From NCBI GenBank assembly GCA_963930775.1, contig OZ005694.1:4829054-4893053 (forward strand): a DNA stretch of 64,000 bases, given 5' to 3'. This document shows positions 45,101-57,100 of this stretch, piece by piece. The position numbers and the translations under genes were made by a program. The notes under the pieces were generated by a model, which did not search any database, was not told where the DNA came from, and worked only from the letters and a program-made list of their open reading frames with translations. The DNA is from Cliona cf. orientalis (taxonomy: Eukaryota; Porifera; Demospongiae; Clionaida; Clionaidae). Within the stretch, counting starts at the first letter, position 1. Each line of letters begins with the position of its first letter.

Positions 45101-48100
45101 ACACAGATCAAGAGAATATTCCTTGGGCAAATTTTCCCCATTCGAAGCCATCATCACTATCCGTGGCTGTCCAAAAATTGAACGTCTGCGCATGCTCAGC
45201 CCCACCCACAATGACTAGTGTACAAAAAGTACGCATGCTCAGCCCCGCCCACCGTATTAAGAGCCTCGAGATCGCAGCACATAAACTCGCCCTCGTGTTT
45301 GTTTAGTATCATAAAGAGAAGCTTTTATGTAACTCATATGGTTGGCGTATAATCTTCCCTTTATAATTTTATAATAATATTCAAACACAAGGGCAGATAT
45401 GCGCCAAAATACCTTGTGTAAAGTGTCCCCGTTATGTACAAAACAGCGAGCGTGGCCTTAAATCTCCCCTTTATGTCTAAAGGAAATACTGGTGTAAAAT
45501 GTTCCTAAAATATACGCCATTTTCTATATAACAGTAGGCGATGGTGTGGGCGACAGTGTCTGCGACGACGTCGGCGATGATATCGGATTACGGCTGATTG
45601 CCCCTCTCGGCTTCCGTACAAAATTATTTCCATTGGGCAATGTATTGCATGCAAGTAACTATGGATCATTGTCAAAGCACTCACGCAATGGAGCACTGTT
45701 GTCATAATTCTAGAGTAGACCACTATTCTTGTGTAAATACACTGAGAATTATATTGTCCATTACACAGTAACTTACTCAGTGTATACAACTTCTGCAAGC
45801 ATAGCCTGTGAAAGATTAGAATCTGTGGTATAACAACAATATTACATGCAAGTTTACAATGCATAGGATAGGGGCAGATCTGGGGGAGGGGGGCTACATG
45901 CTTCAACAGTTGCATGCAGAAAAGGGCCAGGGTAGCTAAAGGGCTGGGGCCAGGGCGAGACAGGGATGAGGCTAATGTTATACTTGCACAGCAGTGTTAT
46001 TCAAGACAATTCAACAGCTGATAGCAGCAACAACCCTAGCGTGTTGTATCGAACTCCACACTGTGGTGTCGACGTCAGGTCAACCTTCCTCACTGTAGCC
46101 TAACCTCCAATTCTTGGGGACTTAGCTAGCTACATCTTAGCTTGAAGGACTAGCTATGATGCAAAGCCTTGGCACAAGAGTGAAGTACACTGAGCATTAT
46201 TGCATGTCCCATATTATCGCAACTCACTTGATTTCAAGCACTGTAATTCCATGCATGCATACAAGCCAGAGAGTCAAAGGGACATTGGCATAAAAAAGGA
46301 ATTTTTTTCTTGCTTCATAAAGAGAAAATTTTATGCCACTTTTAGCTTGCTGCATAAAGAGAAATTTTTATGCCAAACCTGCCTTGCTGTACAGATAGGC
46401 AGACTTTTATGCAAACGAATGTGGCATAAAATGTCCTCATGAAGTTGAATATCACTAAAGGAAAATTTTTATGCCAAACATCACACTTAATCTCAGTGGC
46501 CAAGTTGACCAACTAATCCAAATACAAAGTCGAATATTATTGTTCTCGCAATCGGATGTTGTTTTATGATGTTATAATGCTTATTTCCTGTTCCTGTTGA
46601 AGTTCCCTGCACCAGTTGGCCATGGATCTGTTGTTCTAAGCGGCCCTGTGCAACCAGTACGGTCCCTTTCTTGCCTCACCCATAATAATATTATAACTAT
46701 AGCTATTGATCATAAAATTAATGACCAGTGTATATGCATTACCGGTACTATTGAGTCTCATAAAAATCAAGTGCATTGTATAATAATAATAATTATAGTG
46801 GTGAGTTCACAGGAGAGAATATATACAACAAAAAAAGTCATGATCAGGGATAAGTATCATAAGCACTGCATGAATCAATAAGTAGGGATGGCCCGGATAT
46901 GCCATATATGTAATACATTACAAAAACATTAGTAACTCAGAGCAACTTAAACTTGAAGATTTTTAACTTTCATATTCATAATCTACGTCAGAATATCTAT
47001 CTAGCAAGCCCCAAAACATCCATGGAAACAATCAAGTACGCCTGAACCATCTGTTTTTAACTTTGTAAAAAAATGCAATTCCTCAATCTTTTATTTTCCA
47101 GGGCTAACTCAAGACTCCCTGGACCGCTCACCTTGATTCGAGCATACGTAAATCCGCTCCATTTTGTAGTGCGCACGTCTGTGGCACGCTAGTTTAGTGT
47201 TATCAGAACAGCAATTTAATCGTGGGTGTGTTCAGCGCATTTTGCGAATGGGTGCGTCTGAATCGCCATTTTGTCATATAATGCGCATGCTCATATTGCG
47301 TTGGTAACCATGGTGAAGTCATGTGACACTGGCATGGCACCGCGCGCGACCGCATTGATCGTGTGTGCGCGCGCAAGCGTATTTATATCATAGCTGATAC
47401 CGTGAAAAACTTCCATTTAGGGAGCAAATCTTAGAAGCCAGTAAGTTCATTGTTGGTAGTAGCTACTCTGGGCCTGGAAGCTGAGTTGAATATTCTAGAG
47501 CTGAGGGGCCGCGTGCGAGTGGAGCTGACAGAAGGCACTCACGCTAGGCCGTAAAAAAACTTCTGTTCAGGGAGCAATTCTTAGAAGCCAGTAAGTTTAT
47601 TGTTGGTAGTAACTTCACTGGGCCTGGGGACAAGGACAGTCACTGAGCGAACTGTTCTAGAGCTGAGGGGCTGCGGTAAGGCTACTAGTAGTTAAACGAC
47701 GAACTAATGAGGGGCGTGGCTAAGACTGTTACCTCATCCTGGAACCAAGATAGAGTGGAGTTGGCATATTTGGAACAGCTAAGGAATGATAGCGCTATAT
47801 CACCAACAAAATGAGCAGCACTAGATCGTGAATATGCAGCAAGTAGGCTACCTACATGTGGCTCCACCCACCTCAGATTGTGCAGGGTGCAAGTATTACT
47901 GGTTCTGGAGGTAGAGAGCAGACAATGGTGCATGTCATTACCAGATGCGGGTGAAAAAAATTGCTGCTGCTATCATGAATACATGAAACGTAAATGGCAT
48001 CAAATGCAATAAATTAAATACAGAAGGCATTTTTCTTGCATCCTGCTTTTAGATTTGAAGATCAAACTAAAAATTGTGAAACAGAATAGCTAATTAAAGT

Positions 48101-51100
48101 AATGCATTGTTCAGAAACTACCTCCAAAAGCTCTTTCCTAAAAAAATACTCCATGCATTCTTGTATAATGAGAAAATATTGATGGCTTGGTGTGGCCTGA
48201 GAATTCTTAGCCAATATTGGAAAACAGCTTTTGGACTACAATGAAACAAAAGTGGCAACTGTTGAGAGTGGTGCAGATTCTGTGTGGTTGCACCCCACCA
48301 AAAATGAGATGCAGATGGCCCCGGACCCTGCATCGTGACAAGTGATGAAAGATTACAATACTATTGATCATATGAATGCAATTATGTGTGGGGCGTCCGT
48401 CAACATCCTCTGTCAGGAAATTCCCTACCCTATCAGTCTCTAACTGATTTAGAATATTAATAATATTATAGCAACTGTAACCGTGGTAGTTGACCTGAAG
48501 ACTAGGCTACTGTTGCAATGCCAGTGCATCTTTCTTTGCCCTTGGCTATACTTGTAGGTCTCTATGAAACTTGTAGACCTCTATGAGAACTTGTAGGTCT
48601 CTATGAAAACTTGTAGGTCTCTGTGAGAAATAGAGACCTCTGAGTGTCCAATCAGATCACAGTATTAATTTTGTTACAAATATATTCTAAATAGCTATAT
48701 GAGTTAATGGGAAAATCATGTCAGATGGCATTGATGAATTATCCTAAAAAAAGGAACAGAAACAAGTATAAAAAACAATGAAATTGAAGGATGAAGTAGG
48801 GATGGCAGGATCAAAAAGTACACAAACAAGATTTGTAGTGATAATCACATTCACTATACATCCCTACGCTTGCTTTTTGAGTAGGTGCAGAAATTAACTA
48901 ACCATGCAGGCAGTAATGCAACGCAACGATCGAAGCTGATTAACCCCCACCCCCTCTATGAGCATAGTGGATAAGATGAATTTCTCCCACATGCATAGGA
49001 TACAAACTAAGGATATAGCTTATACTTGTTATATAATTAATTAATGTGATTTAACACTGTTAACAGATTAAGCATGATTCTATAATAGCTAATTATGTGT
49101 ATGAACTCGAAGATTATTAGATGAGGCACACATCCTCATCAGGAAACTTATAATAGTAGTTTCCTCATCATCACTATAGGTAGCTAATAATAATATAGAA
49201 CAAGCTATTACTGAGCGATACACGGCAAGTGAGACTAGTAGCGGGGTGTTGGGTTTAGGTAATCAGTTGTTGACGAGGGATTTGGGTTTCGGTGATTGGT
49301 TGTTGACGAGCTCAAGGGGTTTGGGTTTCGGTGATTGGTTGTTGACAAGCTCAAGGAGTTTGGGTTTCAATGATTGCCATGGTTGTTGATGAGCTCAAGG
49401 GGTTTGGGTTTCGGTAATCGGTTGTTGACAAGGGTTATAGTATTATGGGTTTAAGGTGTAAAAATTTTTTTGCGGTGTGCATGCAGAGATACGTAGCCCC
49501 GCCCCATTTGCACTTCAGCATAAGGGTTTGTCTACTCGAGCATTTATTATGGACAAATTTTATGCCAGATACACAATATAAACATCTATGATATGAGAAA
49601 CCCCTTTAATTATTGCATTTTCCAAGCTTGGCATAAAAATTAATTATCTCTTTAAGATACATAATAATATAATTATTATACAAAAGGAGATTTTATGCCA
49701 TACTCATTTGCATAAAAGTCTGCCTATCTGTACAGCAAGGCAGGTTTGGCATAAAATTTTCTCTTTACGTAGCAAGCCACACTTGGCATAAAAATTTCCC
49801 TTTATGCAGCAAGAAAATTTTTATAATTTTATGCTATACTATGCACGACCCTTAGAATTGAAAAGAAGCCACGATCGTCAAAAGTTTACTGGTGGACTGA
49901 GGGGCAGGATTGATGCAACCGCGCATGCACTGAGGGTTATAGACGTACATACCGTATATAGCGCACAACCTATTTACACGTTAGATCATGCTATCGCTAG
50001 CACGGGCAAAGTCAAGAAGCTTAGAATCGGCAAATGACGCCAAAACTGGCGAACAAAGCGTTTTCAGAGAAATCCATATAAATCATGAATTAGGAACGCC
50101 ATAAGGAACCTTGCAACACTGCAAATTGGACTCGCAAACGAGGTATATAGCAGCTAGCGTGGTAACAGACAGATAGACAGACAGACAAACCAACTACCAT
50201 AACCCTCGCGCATGCACCGAGGGTTAAATATTATCATATCACTGATACAGTGTGTCCAGTGCACACTTAATAAGAGGGGGTGTGTAGTTATGAATATTGA
50301 TTATTACATTAATAATTAGTGCCACTTGTTTCATAATATATTCCATACACACAGTCTTTCAGGGAACTCTCTTGGTGATGGTGGTCCTGCTCTGTTAGAA
50401 GGTATCAGAAAGTGTGAACAGCTCAATGAACTGGGGTATGTTACACCAGGAGTACTCCTGGTTACACCGATGAATCTAATCACTTGAAGCAAGTAGTGTA
50501 TACACAATTATCCCTAGCGGGAAACTTTGATGTGGTTTTAATTGTACCAATGGTGTTCATTCATTTGTGGAGTTTAACTTTTGCACTTGACTGTGTTCAA
50601 AGATGCTTTACATGTGATACTAAGTTGGTATTGAATTTTAATCTTCTGGATTACCGTAGATTGGGATAATAATAATATGACATTATTAGTCACAAGAAAA
50701 AGGATTTAGCAAGATATTGTTTCAAACTACTGAACTTACTGTGGCTATGAACTTGGCAGACAACACAGCATAATGTGTGTACACATGTAGCCATGCGTGA
50801 TTGTGAATACATTAATTGTCAAGGGTGTAGACACAATTTTCAAAGAGGTAGGGAGCGGCTTTATGACAACTGTGCGCAAAACATTTGACCCTATTATGTC
50901 CAAACGCATTAAAATTAGGTAGTTCCAGCTATATTTGTTACACATTTTTGGCTATCCAACTATCATTAGAGTGAAGACAACTAGAATTTCATCTAATTTT
51001 AACAAAGTATATAAATCATTGCTCCAAGGTGGGCATCTATAGCACCCCCCCCTACACCCTTGATTGTTTACTAAGTTGTCAGTGAAATGTTTTTGACGGT

Positions 51101-54100
51101 TTATTTCTCCTATACAGCCTTGTGAAGTGTGGTTTGGGCGTCAAAGAAGCTGAGACGCTGGGTGAAATTCTTTCACATGCCTCGTGGATTCAGTCAATTA
51201 AGTAGGTTGTGTAGTATTGTTCCACATGTATACATTTCGAATAATAATAATAAGTCATTCTCAATGTGTAAACTAGATATAATATGGCAGTAGCTAGCTT
51301 GATAACAGAACCACAGAACGACTACCATACCCCCTCGCACATGCACAAAGGATTATTAATACCGTATTTCTTCCAAAGATTTGGCATGAAAATAATAATA
51401 TTGCTTTAGCTTCGCCGAATTTTAGAGGTTAATATTCAATATTCTGTCTGCATGCGCATTCTATTCCCGTTTATAGCATATATGCATGACGACCTTTGCC
51501 GAAAACTAGAGACTATTTTTAATCATTCGGCAAGGGGTGCCGAATAATTAGAAGGGCCGAATTTTTAGAAGAAATATGGTAATACAGTCGAGCCTCTGAT
51601 AACGGACCCTCCGAGAAGCGGACAACCTCTCTACAACGGACAAGTGCCGTGTTATCGATTGAATTTAGCATAGTTATAGTACATTAGCAACCTCTGAGAA
51701 GCGGACGCTTCTTGATTCCGGACAGTGGACAAGATCCAAGCTCCCAACGTGACTTTTCAATGCAAAATTGCCTCTAAATAGCGGACATCCGGAAACCACG
51801 CCCACCTTTGCCACATGGCGATCGCGATATTATGCCGCATGCGCGATACTAATATTAGCCTTGAATCCAGATAATGATTTTGGAGTAGCCAGCACTTCAG
51901 AAACAAAAAAAATTCAGCCTGTGCTATGTTGATACTGAAAATAGAACATACCAACCACTTGATTATCATCTCTGTGCTCTTATCATGCATTTCAGTACAT
52001 TTACTAACTTGTTAAGGATAATACAATCAAAATGGGTTGAAAAATCATGAACCTCCGAGATAGGGACAACCTCCGAGCAAAGGATAAGAGGCCCGTTCCC
52101 AAAGTGCCCTTTGTTTGGAGGCTCGACTGTACATATAATACCGTATAGCATATAAGTATACATAGAATTTATAGGTCGCTTGGGGGAAAGTCAAAAAGCT
52201 TAATATAAGCAAAATTTAATGATGCCAAAACTGACAAACAAAGCGGTTTCAGTGAAACCCACACAATACGTGCATTGGAACGCCAAAAGGAACTTATAAT
52301 ACCACACTTTGGACTCACAAACAAGGTATGTAACAATAATATTAGAGAGGTAACAAACAGACAGACAGACACAGAATGACTACCGTAACCCTTGTACAGT
52401 GTATATGTGCCGATGATTAATTAGGTGATAATATACCGTAAAGTCTGGTTAATAAGCGCACATGCTTATTAAGCGCATATTTTTTAAATAAGCACATGCT
52501 TCCTTCCTGTTATTAAGTATTATCTAATAAGCGCATGCGCCCAATAAAGACGACACCGTTCTATTAAGAGTGTTCCATGTCTAAAAGTATTTTACCAACC
52601 TATTTTCGGATAGCCAGCTGCACGAGATCGGCTATACTCAACACTGCGATGTCCCACTGAGACGAGTTCAGACTCTTGACCTCGATTTCAAAGCAAGTCT
52701 CGCCAAAAAAAGTCGGCTATTTTTCCACGATTTTCTTCCAGCGATGGCTTCCGATCATACTCCCATGAACTATTACAGAGCTTATTCCAAGAATCGCTGT
52801 GTTCATAACTTGACTTGCTTTGTGATTGAGAGCTCGAACGTGCTAGCAGTGGGCGGGGCCATATACTACCTATGGCGGGGCCAAAACTTCACTCTCTATT
52901 AAGCGCACATCGTCTAATAGGCGTATGTTTTCTTACCACCGAGAGTGATAAGTGCATGCGTTTATTAACCAGACTTTATGGTATTATTATCTTCCAAGCA
53001 CACCATGCATTGGTTCCCATAATACAGTAGAGGCAGAGAAGTACACGAGTGAAATAATACTTTATGTCATGGTTAATATTTTGGCCAGGAAACCTTTGTA
53101 GCATTATCATTGCTGATGACACTCACTGCTACAGTAACTGTCATGTCCACTCAAGCCTCGATTATGCTCATGTTGATCAGAAAATGAAACTTGTCTCATT
53201 TCTCCTTAAACGGAAATCTTAAAATCAAAGCGTCAACACTGCTAAGTTTAATTAAGGCTTGTGCATAAACTTAGTTGCTGATGGTTAGGTTAGCATTTGA
53301 GGTATTTTGTTGGATTTACTTTCTCCTCATACTGTAACTAGAAAGTAGTGTACTGACTATGAATTTCATGGTAAGCCTTTGAAATAGTGCTGGACTCACG
53401 GCCTTCATGCTCACATCATGCCACTGATGAGTATGCATTTGCGTTCTATCATGAACATGCATGGTGCCAATGCCAGTAATCGAGGCTGAGGTTAACCTTC
53501 GCGATGTAGGTATGATTTTGCAGGCCTAGTAGACTGTACCATACCCAATGCAAATATATTATTATTATAGATGTAGGTAGAAACGGGAGTTTTCCCTTAC
53601 GGCAATGCCATAATTATAATAATTTACTCAAATATGCAGAGGGGTAGGAAGCAATAAAAAAAGTGGGAGGGCATACAAACCTACGCAGAATAGGTTGTGG
53701 CCGAAGGCCCCTGCTGCTTGCAGCTCTCCTAGGGGGATCTTGGGGGCATGCTCCCCCAGAAAAGTTTGAGATTTTAGGTATTACCAGATGCTTTCTGAGG
53801 CATTTTTGGGACTAAAATTTGAATCAGTTATTCCTGTGTAATTAGGCTTGTTCAGGCAGTAAGAAAATTTACTTCAATAATGCATGGTATAAAATACACA
53901 ATTCAGAAATTGCAGAAATTGTTATATTATTATGGGGTGGTTCCTGTTATACACGTGACATTGTATGCATTGTGCATTGACCTCAGGGGATCAGCGCCGG
54001 CACTATACTCATGACCCTGACTTTTGACTAATGTACCAGTAGAGGTACATGAGTTTTCCTAAAATATAATGATTCGATCATGACATGCATGGTGCCAATG

Positions 54101-57100
54101 CCAGTAATTAATCGAGGCTGAGGTTAACCTTCGCGATGTAAGGGGAAGCCCTAAACAAATCACAGGTATGATTTTGCAGGCCTAGTAGACTGTACCATAC
54201 CCAATGCAAATATATTATTATTATAGATGTAGGTAGAAACGGGAGTTTTCCCTTGCGGCAATGCCATAATTATAATAATTAGGTGCATGAGTTTTCCTAA
54301 AATGTAATGATTCGATCTGTGCTTCAACAGTCTCTTTCCAAACACTACATTGGTTAGTTGTTTCATATTCAATTTGAGTTCAGCCATGATAGTTCAGTGT
54401 ACTCTCCGTTCAAGGACTGTCACTCATTTGTTGCTGGGCTAATGCTCGTTGCTATGACCCGTACCTACGATCTGATTAGTCCATCACCTGCTGCCCTCAG
54501 TGTGGGTGCAATTAAGTCCAGAATTCATTCATGTGCAAATTCTTTTTCCTAATTTATTTATGTTGTATACCTGTTCTATTTACTGTAATAATATCACTAG
54601 CTGATACAGGGTGTCCAGTGCACACTTAATAAGAGAGGCTGTGTAGTTATGAATATTGTACATAATAATTATTACAGTGCCACTTGTTTCATACATTCCA
54701 TACACACAGTCTTTCACGGAATCGTCTCTCTGATGGTGGTCCTGCTCTGTTAGAAGGTATTAGGAAGTGTGAACAGCTCAAAGAACTGGGGTAGGTTACA
54801 CTAATAATTATAATGAATCAAAATTAATGACTTGGAGTAATTGAAGCAAGTCATGTACACAAGTATCGCAAGGGCTTATCGACCCCAAAGGGGAAGAGGG
54901 CATGTAACGGCCACACTGTCCTGTGTATTTAGCAGAATTCAAATCAAACAGTGGTTTTATAGTAATAGCTGGCGTCTGGACTTCATGAATTCACCATGCA
55001 TACTGAGGATTTTTACTATTTTTAGCTTGCATATGCATAAATGCCTTTATATCCCTAGGTACGCCTACATTATGATATTGCCATTCCTACTTCACTCTTC
55101 TAATCAGCAACACTTGTTATACTTACTGCCATGCCTTTTCAACACAGTAGGCAGAATATTGGGTGTGCATATGAACACTAATGGCTGTGTAGCTACATAG
55201 CCCTTGAGAAGATAGGCAGTTTCTTGGGAAACTCCATTGAAGCATTTCAGCCAAAATTTGATGTTTGTGGGGCAATCCCTGACATCAGGATCAGATCAGA
55301 TATCGTTCGTTTTTGAATTACTATACAAACAGGCTACAGCATTCACAGTGTAGGTAGGATGATGTAGACGAAGCAGCAGTCAATCAGTGAGGTAGCTATT
55401 AGGTGTAATGTAAACACAGACAGGCCACAGCTGCAGCTGCATAGAGTGCTGCATGGCAGGGGAATCTCTCAGTTTACATCACTACTGTATTGAACTAGAG
55501 CTCTCTAGAGCCCAAAACCCTCGGTGCATTGCATGGCATTTGTTGCACGTACAAGCTGGCAATGATAACTACTTTGATCTGAGTACCCACATGCATGCTT
55601 CTTAAGCTCAAGTTGAGGGGTGTCATACCAGTTTGGAGGTGGAGTAAGGCCTTATCTCATCTCTGGTCTAGTGACTATATACTAAGCTGTATTCTGTGTA
55701 GGCTCACTTTTGTGCTTTTCTGGTGCTATTCGTGACTAGCCTCAATGCAATCTCATCTGCTAATGCTATTGCTCATTCTCTTGCTTTCCTTAGGCTAGTG
55801 GAATAAACTGGAAGTCACACACACACACACACACACACCGTGACACAGATTTCTGCCATGGAACAATATTTAGGACGCTGCTTGCAGCCTGACTGGAGGC
55901 ATGATTACTCTTACTTAAAATCAAATCACAAAATACAATAACTCTGCATAAAAAGTGTTGCATGTGAACCGGGTGGTAGAGAACCAAAGGTGTTGCCTTG
56001 TATCCTCCAAGGGCCTGGTCAAGGCTACAAGCACATTCAAATTAGTACTATTAAACGTCCTTACCAGCTGCTGGGCAGCCTTTCAAGTGAAAACAGCTGG
56101 CTAGAATGCAGTACAATGCGGTAGCATGACTTGCATGTATATATAGAGACAAGTGCATTGGGTGTGGCTTGAAGTCAAGAAGCTAAGCAGTTTATACTTC
56201 GCTGACTATTGGCAGGCAGGCAGTAGCTTTACAGGAGTTGTAGCTGGAACTACTTAGTTTGTACCTTGAAAGAAGTCTACTGTTGTTCATTCTGTCCATC
56301 GAAAAGCTGCCAGGGTGCGTGGAAGGATGGATCTATGGTGGAAGGTAGCGGTCCTGAGTAAATGTCGCCAGAACTGGAGAACAAAGCGTTTTCAGCGAAA
56401 TCCACGCAATACATGGCTTTGAAACGCCATAAGGAATCATATAACACCGAGCTTAAGACTCGCAAACGAAGTATGTAGCAGTTACAGAGTTAACAGATAG
56501 ACAGACAGACAGACAAACAGACACACAGAACGACTACCGTAACCCTACGGCGCATGCGCCGAGGGTTAATGAGACCACTATTCATTTGTACGCACTTTGC
56601 AACCGAATTCAATACAGTAACTCCTTCCTCCTGCTGACACATAATTATTATACAATGTCATGCATACTTGTGCACATACACTTCATAACTGTTGATCACC
56701 AGTTTTTGAGCAGATCACCTTCTGATAAACCAGTGCCAACTAAGAGATAGCACCATGTACGTAGAAATTTTCACCAGGAGAAAAAATTTATCACATATTA
56801 ATGATGGCATAGAGGATAAGGCGACCTTTATAATAATTCTGCACTGGCGAAAACTTATTCCACTAAATTTTTTCTGCAACACTAACTAAGGTAGCTTGGC
56901 TTAACGAAACTTTTATCCAATGAAAATCAGCAAACAGTACTTGGCAAGCCCACTTGGTCCACTACCTCGGTTGAGTGTGTGCATTATGAGCAGTTATACC
57001 TGATGCAAGAACATGTAGCCTAGGTATGAAATGTTGATAAATATCATCTGTCGATCCTTCCCTAAACTCTTTTATCTTGACCTGAACCTGATGCAGTGTC

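Larger units (their letters stand above)
41598..45830 (+). repeat. Tandem LRR genomic unit U3 (interrupted by element F)
   Basis: Same intron blocks as U2: gggatgctactggttta before exon A, ggtgttccctct...acatcacctatttctt at about 43043, and after exon B the catgcaagtaactatgg block at 45648, displaced by the F insertion. Confidence 0.75.
50240..51215 (+). repeat. Tandem LRR genomic unit U4 (compact)
   Basis: Shares gtgtccagtgcacacttaat before exon A with U5 (about 54608), and the ttgtcagtgaaatgtttttgac block before exon B with U1 and U2. Confidence 0.7.
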
